From: Candidatus Taylorbacteria bacterium RIFCSPLOWO2_01_FULL_45_15b
Lineage (GTDB): Bacteria; Patescibacteriota; Minisyncoccia; Phycocordibacterales; 01-FULL-45-15b
NCBI GenBank assembly: GCA_001822655.1
Contig: MHRX01000041.1
Span: forward strand, 6,168-11,829
Direction of reading: 5' to 3'
Length of the DNA: 5,662 bases
Numbering within the stretch: the first letter of the stretch is position 1; the number at the start of each line of letters is the position of its first letter. This document shows, piece after piece, positions 1 to 5,645 of the stretch. The translations under genes were made by a program, and so were the position numbers. The notes under the pieces were generated by a model that was not told the DNA's origin, did not search any database, and was given only the letters and a program-made list of their open reading frames with translations.

Positions 1-1407
1 AAATCCCTGCGCATTTAGTATTTTTTGTAAATTCTTCACATCCTCGCCGACTGACCCACTCAAAAGATTGCGTGTCGGAACTGGAATTATCGCGACAGGA
101 GGAACAACAGGCGGAGTTGGGGTCGTGGTCGGAGGGATGACTGGAGAAATGGTTGTCGCGGGAGGAGTGACTGGTGGTGTTATTGGCACAGGTGTAGTCG
201 CAGGTGGCGTTGTTGGATTTGGAGGTGTAACCGGAGAATTCGGGATACTCACATTTTTTGATTTATATTCGGTTAGTACGTTCCAAAGAAGTGGATCTTG
301 TCCCCCGTCAATTTTGAAAATTGCGATTCCGCGGACGCCGAGCTCTTCCGCGAGTTTTGCTTTTTGTCGTATCGCTTCGGCATCACTCCACGAAAGCACG
401 CGCGTTGCGTTGGGAAGCGGCTTTGGCTCAAGAGAAGAAGACGCGGGAAATATAAGCATCATCTCCCCTGAATTTGCGCGCACGGGAGAAATATTTAGGC
501 GCGTCGCATTTTCCGTTCCGTATCCCGGATTAAAAGACCACAAAAGCGCATACCCTTTTTCGCCATACTCATCAAACATGTCGTATTCATATCCGTACGT
601 TGCGACGCCGATAACGAGTTTGCTTTTGTCTATCTCCGCCGCGGCAAGACGAATCGCTTTTTCAACCCATGTGACATCCGCAACAGGAGCGTACGGATCG
701 CCGCGGGATTCGTTAAGTTTGAGATCAATACGTCCCTGATCATAGGTCATGATGCGAACACGATCACAGTATTTATTTATTTCCACAAAGTCATTCGCAT
801 ATTCAATGTCAGCCGGGATTGATTCAGGTGAGGAATAGCGGGAATCAAGGGGTGTTCTCGCTTCTATCGTACACATAATAAGTTTGTTGAAACCGATTGC
901 CTCTTCAAGCTCTTTCAAGAAGAGTGAGAAGTACGGGCGGGTGCGCGCATATTTGGCCTCATAATCTATATCAATGCCGTCGAAATTATTGCGATAGACT
1001 TCCAACGTAATTGCACGAATATGTTCTTGCCGCTTTATCTCATCACTTAAAATTTCATCTATCGCGTCCGGATTTGACCACATAACAGTCGGAACATACT
1101 TCACTCCTATTGCCCGTGCCTGATTTTGCAAATTAAGCCAAAGGGGAGTGTTGAGTCCTGCGGCATCATTCAGAGAGCCGTCGAGTTTAACCGTATATGC
1201 AAAAGGATTTACTTCAGTAAAAAGATGAAGTTGAGGAAGAATGCTTTCAACTCCCTTTTCAGATCGCCAATAAGGAATCCATCCTGAAATTTCATACGGC
1301 GCGGCGGCTTGCGCAAAAGTGAACTGTGGCACGGCAAGACCCAAAAGAATGCTGAAAAGTATGATTTTTTTTAATGCATGCATCGTTACTGTAGAGACGT
1401 TTGACAT
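1..1407 (-). CDS. Secreted GH18 family glycoside hydrolase with Pro/Thr linker and C-terminal peptidoglycan-binding domain (3' end outside window)
   Basis: The reverse strand is open for 469 codons from ATG 1407 to the left edge, with no stop, so the C-terminus is missing. Residues 9-34 form a signal peptide (MHALKK, a hydrophobic stretch, then AQA as likely cleavage site). The GH18 barrel spans about 38-385. Its catalytic motif DGIDIDYE is at 143-150, fitting the family consensus DxxDxDxE with E150 as predicted acid/base. MTYDQG at 220-225 matches the beta-6 strand motif. The last strand reads GIAIFKIDGGQDPLLW (360-375), with F364 where the family often has Trp. A Pro/Thr linker (about 391-445) leads into NLLSGSVGEDVKNLQ, the start of a PG_binding_1-type repeat. 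GH18 enzymes cleave beta-1,4 GlcNAc polymers; the bacterial YaaH/SleL branch acts on peptidoglycan. A cell-wall target is therefore inferred, and chitin is possible. Met9 (1383) is an alternative start that gives a more typical signal peptide. Neither start has a Shine-Dalgarno site. Confidence 0.9.
   Translation of the reverse strand, partial: MSNVSTVTMHALKKIILFSILLGLAVPQFTFAQAAAPYEISGWIPYWRSEKGVESILPQLHLFTEVNPFAYTVKLDGSLNDAAGLNTPLWLNLQNQARAIGVKYVPTVMWSNPDAIDEILSDEIKRQEHIRAITLEVYRNNFDGIDIDYEAKYARTRPYFSLFLKELEEAIGFNKLIMCTIEARTPLDSRYSSPESIPADIEYANDFVEINKYCDRVRIMTYDQGRIDLKLNESRGDPYAPVADVTWVEKAIRLAAAEIDKSKLVIGVATYGYEYDMFDEYGEKGYALLWSFNPGYGTENATRLNISPVRANSGEMMLIFPASSSLEPKPLPNATRVLSWSDAEAIRQKAKLAEELGVRGIAIFKIDGGQDPLLWNVLTEYKSKNVSIPNSPVTPPNPTTPPATTPVPITPPVTPPATTISPVIPPTTTPTPPVVPPVAIIPVPTRNLLSGSVGEDVKNLQKILNAQGF
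73..237 (-). repeat. Pro/Thr-rich linker region in the GH18 gene
   Basis: This low-complexity stretch encodes about 55 residues dominated by Pro, Thr and Val, with recurring TPP, VTPP and TTP units (residues 391-445 of the GH18 protein). It separates the catalytic barrel from the peptidoglycan-binding repeat and should act as an extended extracellular spacer. The repeats are imperfect at DNA level. On the opposite strand they yield a misleading Gly/Val-rich open frame. Confidence 0.85.
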
Positions 1408-1413
1408 AGGCTA

Positions 1414-1419
1414 ATCATA
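1414..1419 (-). promoter_or_regulatory. Candidate -10 box (TATGAT) for the GH18 gene
   Basis: TATGAT differs from TATAAT at one position and ends six bases before the A of ATG 1407. Transcription would then begin at or next to the start codon, giving a leaderless mRNA. No -35 box is seen at 16-18 bp spacing. If Met9 is the true start, the leader would be about 24 nt, still without a ribosome binding site. Judged by eye only. Confidence 0.4.
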
Positions 1420-1445
1420 CAGGAAAAAAAGGCTTAGTGCGCTAC

Positions 1446-1498
1446 AAAAAACATTGGGCAAAGAAATACCGCAGTATTTGCCGCGGTATTTCTTTGCC
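1446..1498 (-). terminator. Rho-independent terminator after the SWIB gene
   Basis: The arms at 1457-1472 and 1483-1498 are perfect 16-bp complements around a 10-nt loop (1473-1482). On the minus strand the stem is followed, after five bases, by six T (1451-1446). It starts 15 bases beyond the SWIB stop codon and ends before the GH18 promoter, so it should insulate the two genes. The T tract is short and offset, which may lower its efficiency. No T tract follows on the plus strand, so it serves leftward transcription. Confidence 0.8.
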
Positions 1499-1512
1499 GA
1501 TCACGAGACTTT

Positions 1513-1776
1513 CTAAGAAAGATGCTTTGAAACGAGCTTCGTCATCTCAAACATATTGACCACCGCTTTACCGCCGAACACTTTCTTCAAATTTGCATCG
1601 GCAACGATGTTTCTCTTGTTCTTAGGATCCTGAAGATTTTTTGATTTTATGTATACCCAGAGTTTTTTGACCACTTCAGATCGAGGTAATGGACCCGCTC
1701 CCACGACTGCAGCGAGGTCTTCGCTCACGGTCAAGGGCTTCATAAATGCTGAGTTTGCTTTTGCTACTTTTGGCAT
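1513..1776 (-). CDS. Small stand-alone SWIB/MDM2-domain protein
   Basis: This 87-residue basic protein is almost entirely one SWIB domain. It shows the family pattern in order: FMKPLTVSEDLAAVVG (11-26), LPRSEVVKKLWVYIK (30-44), then NLQDPKNKRNIVADANLKKVFGG (split here as NLQDPKNKR at 47-55, IVADANLKKVFGG at 57-69), and finally MFEMTKLVSKHL (75-86). SWIB domains were first described in eukaryotic SWI/SNF complexes and are related to the MDM2 p53-binding fold. Short bacterial versions are known in Chlamydiae and other lineages, where a role in DNA or chromosome organisation is suspected but not settled. No other domain, signal peptide or membrane segment is present. The ATG at 1776 begins the protein directly before the domain. 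Upstream is only a weak purine run (AAAAGAAAA). It lies 29 bases after the amine oxidase stop and has its own likely promoter. Confidence 0.93.
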   Translation of the reverse strand: MPKVAKANSAFMKPLTVSEDLAAVVGAGPLPRSEVVKKLWVYIKSKNLQDPKNKRNIVADANLKKVFGGKAVVNMFEMTKLVSKHLS

Positions 1777-1804
1777 GTTTTTTCTTTTAAATTCTAATAG
1801 CAGT

Positions 1805-1813
1805 ATTATAGCA
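1805..1813 (-). promoter_or_regulatory. Extended -10 promoter (TGCTATAAT) for the SWIB gene
   Basis: Reading the minus strand, TG-C-TATAAT is a perfect extended -10 element. The TAA stop of the amine oxidase gene lies inside it (1806-1808). Initiation about seven bases downstream, near 1798, would give a leader of about 22 nt before ATG 1776. No clear -35 box exists at the usual spacing, as is allowed for extended -10 promoters. Independent transcription of SWIB is inferred; read-through from the oxidase gene is also possible. Confidence 0.6.
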
Positions 1814-3143
1814 TCGCATTCGGATTTAGGTTAGCAAGATTGGGTATTTGATTTTCTTCAATTTCAAGAATTTTACTCGCAACGTCTTCCCCGCTACCCA
1901 AAGCTGATTCCACAGTCGCAGTCGCTGTCCCGGGATGAAGCGCTTCCCCCGCAAAAAATATGGTATTTTCTATCGGTTTAGCAAGCTCCTTATAAGCATT
2001 TTTTGTCCTAACACTTGTGTAACTATACGCACCCCTTGTAAATGGATCAGCCACCCAATTTAGAACTTTAGAATACACGAGTAGATTTTGCAGAACTTCT
2101 TTCTGGACACCAAAAATACTGACAAGTGCGTCGAGCGCCATCCCCAAAAGTTCTTCATCGCTCGCATTTTTATATTGTTTTGCGATTGGACCACCCATAT
2201 AACCGGTGAGTATAGGTAGCGTGTTTGGATATTGTGTCCACCATGTTGAAAAACCCTCCCCCGCAAGGACAAAGGAAAACCTCGACATATCCTTATCATC
2301 AACTCGATACCACCAAGAATGTTCAAACCGTAAAATTATTTTGATAACATTACCAAAGCCAATGTTCGATGCCGCAGTAATGGCCCCATCAATCGCCGGC
2401 TCAAAATTGATAGTCGGTATGACGGGAAGTGGTACCGTTACTATTATTTTTTTCGCGCTGAATGAGAGGCCTTTTTCAGTCCGGACACGCACCGAATTTT
2501 TTCTCCAAGAGATTGTGTTTACAACTGAACCAAGAAGTATCTCTACACCTTCCTTCACCGACTCATTTTTCAGAAATGTAAGGAGTGCGCCATAGCCCTC
2601 CTTTATCTTCCCCTCATTAAGCCCGAGGTCTTTTTCGCCTAGCCACTCATCACGAAGCTCAAAGGTACTCACGTCCTCTGGGTCTGCCGTATCATACCCC
2701 CGCACAATTCGAATAATTTCGCTACGCAGTTTCTCATGATCTTCACCGGAGAAGTATATATTGAGAAAATCCGTAATTGATAGATCTTCTTGCAAATTTT
2801 CCAGTTTCCGCCGCAGTTCATCGTTTTTCTTCAAAAAATATTCCTGCTTTTCCAGCATCCCGCCGTGGACATTCCAAATTTCGCCTTCCTCCGGGACGAA
2901 CGTCAACCCAGCCTCTCTCATAAGGCGCCGAGTCAAGGTTGCAGATCCGTGCACAAATTCTGCCCCGCATTCTGCGATATATCCAAAGTCTTTTTCGGGC
3001 AGGGACCATACTCTACCGCCGATTCGATCTCTCGCTTCAAGAACAAAAACCTTCTTCTCGGCAGACGAAAGCTCCCTCGCCGCCATTAGTCCCGCGGCAC
3101 CTGCACCGACAATAATTATGTCGATTGATTGAGTGTTGGTCAT
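1806..3143 (-). CDS. FAD-dependent amine oxidase (monoamine/polyamine oxidase-like)
   Basis: This 445-residue protein is full length for the flavin amine oxidase family. The N-terminal Rossmann fold has IIVGAGAAGLMAARELS (10-26), with the GxGxxG dinucleotide loop, then E36 to bind the ribose, and RDRIGGRVW (38-46). AECGAEFVHG (57-66) is the usual FAD/substrate-lining segment. GNVIKIILRFEHSWW (264-278) lines up with the family motif whose Lys (here K268) contacts a water at flavin N5. The C-terminal FAD motif is FFAGEALHPGTATATVESAL (396-415), preceded by WVADPFTRGAYSY (363-375). Such enzymes oxidise an amine to an imine and pass electrons to O2, giving H2O2. The substrate cannot be read from sequence: polyamine, aromatic amine and amino acid are all possible. 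No signal peptide or twin-arginine motif is seen, so it is probably cytoplasmic. Start ATG 3143 sits nine residues before the Rossmann strand and lacks a Shine-Dalgarno site. Confidence 0.93.
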   Translation of the reverse strand: MTNTQSIDIIIVGAGAAGLMAARELSSAEKKVFVLEARDRIGGRVWSLPEKDFGYIAECGAEFVHGSATLTRRLMREAGLTFVPEEGEIWNVHGGMLEKQEYFLKKNDELRRKLENLQEDLSITDFLNIYFSGEDHEKLRSEIIRIVRGYDTADPEDVSTFELRDEWLGEKDLGLNEGKIKEGYGALLTFLKNESVKEGVEILLGSVVNTISWRKNSVRVRTEKGLSFSAKKIIVTVPLPVIPTINFEPAIDGAITAASNIGFGNVIKIILRFEHSWWYRVDDKDMSRFSFVLAGEGFSTWWTQYPNTLPILTGYMGGPIAKQYKNASDEELLGMALDALVSIFGVQKEVLQNLLVYSKVLNWVADPFTRGAYSYTSVRTKNAYKELAKPIENTIFFAGEALHPGTATATVESALGSGEDVASKILEIEENQIPNLANLNPNAML

Positions 3144-3247
3144 CTGAATCGTTTAGTCTAGAGTGTAGCAAACAAAATGACATGTATCGACCGAGACAGG
3201 CTTTACGGAATTCTTGGGATTAAATACGTCGTGAATTATTGAACCAG
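3144..3247 (-). promoter_or_regulatory. Intergenic gap with weak candidate promoter for the amine oxidase gene
   Basis: The 104 bases between the ABC stop and the oxidase start contain no clear terminator hairpin. A weak sigma-70-like pair is visible on the minus strand: TACACT at 3167-3162 and TCGATA 17 bp upstream, each matching four of six consensus bases. Initiation would fall near 3155. The two genes could equally be co-transcribed. Confidence 0.25.
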
Positions 3248-5086
3248 TTAATCATGAAGTCCAATCTGCAACTCATAGAGTCTTCGATATTCTCCTCCTT
3301 CAATCTTCAACAATTCCTGGTGCGTACCGGTCTCTATAATTTTTCCTTCTTTAAATACAAGAATCTTATTTGCTTTGCGAACAGTGCTCAACCGATGCGC
3401 GATAATAAACGTAGTTTTTCCTCGCATCAAATTTTCGAGTGATTCGGTAATGATTTTCTCCGAACCCGCGTCGAGTGCAGAGGTTGGTTCATCGAGAATA
3501 AGGATTTTGGGATTGCGCAAAATGGCGCGTGCAATGGCGATCCGTTGTTTTTGTCCAACCGACAATTTTACCCCGCGCTCACCGACAAGCTGTTTCCATT
3601 TATTGGGAAACTTTTCTATAAAATCAAATGCATGGGCTTTCCTTGCAACATCTCTTACTTCTTCATCTGTCGCGCTAAATGTTCCGTACCGAACATTGTG
3701 TAATATAGTGTCGTTGAAAAGCACCACCTCCTGTGGAACAACACCGATTTGAGACCGAAGCGAAATAAGGTCAATGGTTTCTATTGGTTTGCCATCAATC
3801 AAGACTTTGCCCGTTTTTGGAAAATGATAGCCCGACAAAAGTTCGATGAGCGTTGATTTGCCTACTCCAGATTCTCCGACAAGCGCCACGACTTCCCCAG
3901 CCTTTACCTCGAAATTTATATCTTGAAGCACCGGCTTCTTTTCGTCATAGAAAAATGAAACATGATCAAATACTATGTTTCCGAAAAGTGGAGTTTTCTC
4001 CGGCTGTCCGGAAGGGTGATACGGCTCAGGCGGTACTTGCAGTACCGCCTCCGACTCTTCGAGCTGAATCACGCCGTTTTGAATCGTCTGCCAATTACGG
4101 CCGACGACAACAAATGGCCCAAACACCATCGTGGCATAGGCATTAAAAGCAAGAAGCTCTCCAATCGTCATCTGTCCGCGGGTGATTAACGCAACAGAAA
4201 CTACAAAGATAGTAAGTTGCGCCGCGAGAATGATAATTCGCTGGGCCAACGTAAGATTGCTCCAGATTTTATTCATCTTGCTCCAGAGAGACAGCACCGG
4301 GCCCTTCAGAATTCCGCCGAGACGCTCACCTTCGTATACTTCCGCAGTGGCTTGTTTGATCGCATGTGCATTTCCAACAAGATCGTAGCTGTCGCCGAAG
4401 GCTTTAAAAAGATGCGTTTGGTATTCTCTTTGGATGTCAGCAATCGGCTTTACCGAGCGAAAAAGTATAAATGAGTAGGTTAGGATTCCCACAACAAGCA
4501 CGAGCGAAAGCCACGCATTTATATAAAATCCAATTCCGAGCGCAATAATGATTGAGAGAAATTGCGGGGCAAGATCAATAACGATTCTGCCGACAATTGT
4601 TTCGAGCGAAAATGCGGCACGATTTATTTTTTCTCCTATTTCACCAATCTTCTTTTCCTTGTGAAATGACATCGGCAACATCAATAAGTGCGCGATACCC
4701 TTCGACCAATAATCCACCCAGACGGCGTTTGAGAAATTTTCGCTTTTAATATTTATTTGCCAATCAACAAGATAGGTGATTATCTGAATTACCGCCCAGA
4801 GAATGAGGAGAAAAACGTATAATTGGAGCAGGACGCCAAAGACGCTGACCTCGCCGGGAGAAATAATCGCGTCAAAGAATTTTCCGGTAATGTAAGGAAT
4901 CGCGCCGTTCCCGATCGCCGAGACAACGCCAAGACCCGAAAGCATGAGGGTCTCTCTTTTATATTTTTTTAGGTAGGAAAGCAGAATGACGAAGCTTTCT
5001 TTGAGATTGCGCCGCGTTACCTCGTCCTTTTTCTCTTCTTCCGGCGCTGGCGCCTCGTCTTTGTCTTCAGGTTCATTTTCGGCCAT
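3248..5086 (-). CDS. ABC exporter half-transporter, membrane and ATPase domains fused
   Basis: The protein has 612 residues from ATG 5086. A charged, acidic and probably disordered N-tail (about 25 residues, rich in Glu, Asp, Lys, Pro) precedes six predicted membrane helices, encoded roughly at 4950-4862, 4843-4760, 4597-4520, 4513-4460, 4237-4184 and 4165-4100. The ATPase domain is complete. Using numbering from ATG, these are Y380 (A-loop, FFYDEKKPVL), Walker A GESGVGKST (404-412), Q452 (Q-loop), signature LSVGQ (508-512), Walker B ILILDEP (528-534) with catalytic E533, D-loop SALD, and H564 (switch His in IIAHRLST). The signature has V where LSGGQ is usual. It belongs to the MsbA/ATM1/lipid-and-peptide exporter type and should work as a homodimer, or as a heterodimer with a partner not in this window. 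Substrate unknown. The frame extends 26 codons upstream to a TTG at 5164. ATG is preferred because a -10 element lies inside that extension. Confidence 0.93.
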   Translation of the reverse strand: MAENEPEDKDEAPAPEEEKKDEVTRRNLKESFVILLSYLKKYKRETLMLSGLGVVSAIGNGAIPYITGKFFDAIISPGEVSVFGVLLQLYVFLLILWAVIQIITYLVDWQINIKSENFSNAVWVDYWSKGIAHLLMLPMSFHKEKKIGEIGEKINRAAFSLETIVGRIVIDLAPQFLSIIIALGIGFYINAWLSLVLVVGILTYSFILFRSVKPIADIQREYQTHLFKAFGDSYDLVGNAHAIKQATAEVYEGERLGGILKGPVLSLWSKMNKIWSNLTLAQRIIILAAQLTIFVVSVALITRGQMTIGELLAFNAYATMVFGPFVVVGRNWQTIQNGVIQLEESEAVLQVPPEPYHPSGQPEKTPLFGNIVFDHVSFFYDEKKPVLQDINFEVKAGEVVALVGESGVGKSTLIELLSGYHFPKTGKVLIDGKPIETIDLISLRSQIGVVPQEVVLFNDTILHNVRYGTFSATDEEVRDVARKAHAFDFIEKFPNKWKQLVGERGVKLSVGQKQRIAIARAILRNPKILILDEPTSALDAGSEKIITESLENLMRGKTTFIIAHRLSTVRKANKILVFKEGKIIETGTHQELLKIEGGEYRRLYELQIGLHD

Positions 5087-5094
5087 AGAAACAG

Positions 5095-5103
5095 ATTGTA
5101 CCA
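5095..5103 (-). promoter_or_regulatory. Extended -10 promoter (TGGTACAAT) for the ABC transporter gene
   Basis: TG-G-TACAAT on the minus strand is an extended -10 element with one mismatch to TATAAT. It ends eight bases before ATG 5086, so the expected transcript begins 0-2 bases before the start codon. No convincing -35 box is seen; the 17-bp position reads TTCGCT. It supports ATG 5086 over the upstream TTG. Confidence 0.5.
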
Positions 5104-5105
5104 AA

Positions 5106-5133
5106 CTGAATAAATTCAGCGAATCACTTCGCT
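5106..5133. promoter_or_regulatory. Two adjoining dyads upstream of the ABC gene, possible operator
   Basis: The first dyad (5106-5119) is ctgaat-aa-attcag, with perfect 6-bp arms. The second (5118-5133) is agcgaa-tcac-ttcgct, also with perfect 6-bp arms, overlapping the first by two bases. On the minus strand the second has a GTGA (GNRA-type) loop. Together they occupy the spacer and -35 region of the proposed ABC promoter, a usual place for a repressor or activator site. If transcription starts further upstream they would instead lie in RNA. Confidence 0.4.
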
Positions 5134-5208
5134 CAGAACCAGCATTTAAACGACTCTTTATCAAAAGTGAATTTCAGTAGAATTAATTTCGGAATGATAC
5201 TTATTTGC

Positions 5209-5224
5209 TATCAAATTTTTGATA
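5209..5224. promoter_or_regulatory. A/T-rich palindrome in the divergent region
   Basis: tatcaaa-tt-tttgata has perfect 7-bp arms around a two-base centre, about 120 bp upstream of ATG 5086 and 160 bp upstream of the rightward ORF. Its size and symmetry suit a dimeric helix-turn-helix regulator. In this A/T-rich stretch chance cannot be excluded. Confidence 0.3.
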
Positions 5225-5387
5225 AGTAATGAGTTCGTTATGCTGTCCTCAAGGACTACGCGGAAGTCTGATCTTTGAACCGTCCGTTATACACGGCTTT
5301 CCCTTCGCAATATTCAAAAATAAACTGGCATATTTTTGTATTAGGAAAGATAGTTAGCGGAGTCGGCGCGAGATTCGCAATAACGCA

Positions 5388-5645
5388 ATGCTGACCTGGG
5401 AGGAATATTTTTTAACATGCTTGCGCGCATTTCACGATGCGCGCGAGTTCGTTGAAAGGTACGAAGTGTCATCGGAATTTTTTCTACAAAATCATCGGCA
5501 CAGACTTTTATACACCATTAACCGGTTAATCATCTTTTTGAAGATGGAAGAGAAGATTGCAGTTCAGAACGCAAGTACCCTTCGAGACGGCTACGCCTCT
5601 TGGTTGATGAGGTTGGAGAACGACGTGGGAGCGAGATTGCGTTGA
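5388..5645 (+). CDS. Small hypothetical protein, 85 residues
   Basis: I do not recognise this protein. It runs from ATG 5388 to TGA 5643-5645; an in-frame TAG at 5355 and no other start codon between them fix the start. The sequence is charged and apparently all-helical, with segments around 4-26 (rich in Phe, Arg, Glu), 34-58 (RHRLLYTINRLIIFLKMEEK is the core) and 65-85 (ending MRLENDVGARLR). It has no signal peptide, no membrane span long enough to be convincing, and no Cys pair or metal motif. No Shine-Dalgarno site precedes it. It is the only gene on the plus strand here and is divergent from the ABC gene. A strong GC-rich hairpin lies in codons 11-20. The amino-acid composition looks protein-like, but coding status is uncertain. 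Confidence 0.4.
   Translation: MLTWEEYFLTCLRAFHDAREFVERYEVSSEFFLQNHRHRLLYTINRLIIFLKMEEKIAVQNASTLRDGYASWLMRLENDVGARLR
5420..5447. repeat. GC-rich inverted repeat inside the small right-end ORF
   Basis: The arms 5420-5430 and 5437-5447 pair over 11 positions with one G-T wobble, around the six-base loop ttcacg. The core gcgcgcat/atgcgcgc is a perfect 8-bp match. No T tract follows on either strand, so it is not a typical terminator. It could be a protein-binding site, an RNA structure affecting translation, or chance. Confidence 0.6.

Larger units (their letters stand above)
5087..5387. other. Divergent intergenic region with several dyads, no gene recognised
   Basis: These 301 bases separate the leftward ABC gene from the rightward small ORF. 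They hold the ABC promoter, two touching dyads (5106-5119 and 5118-5133), an A/T-rich palindrome (5209-5224) and a short hairpin at 5245-5256 (gtcct, two bases, aggac). A possible rightward extended -10 (TGGCATATT, 5326-5334) precedes the small ORF, with a leader of about 46 nt. No tRNA or other named RNA fits: the minus-strand GGTTCAAAG near 5278 resembles a tRNA T-loop but has no pairing T-stem. Confidence 0.5.

Noticed and set aside
68..739. Long plus-strand open frame encoding a Gly/Val-rich protein
   Set aside because: It lies antisense to the GH18 gene. Its Gly/Val repeats are the complement of the Pro/Thr linker codons, and it has no recognisable domain.
2060..3132. Several open frames of 60-130 codons on both strands within the amine oxidase gene
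   Set aside because: All overlap a full-length, motif-complete oxidase frame and show no domain of their own.
3375..4474. Plus-strand open frames within the ABC transporter gene
   Set aside because: They are antisense to conserved ATPase and membrane segments, and their translations have no recognisable features.
5087..5164. 26-codon upstream extension of the ABC transporter to a TTG start
   Set aside because: The start would be TTG with no ribosome binding site. The stretch contains an extended -10 box and two dyads, and the extra residues add nothing typical of the family.
5240..5300. Possible tRNA or tRNA fragment on the minus strand (GGTTCAAAG)
   Set aside because: The flanking bases do not form a T-stem, and no acceptor stem or anticodon arm can be drawn.
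5395..5419. Shine-Dalgarno-like ggaggaa followed by an ATG at 5417
   Set aside because: The frame from that ATG stops after about a dozen codons, and the motif falls inside the longer ORF.
5420..5447. GC-rich hairpin read as an intrinsic terminator
   Set aside because: No run of T follows the stem on either strand.
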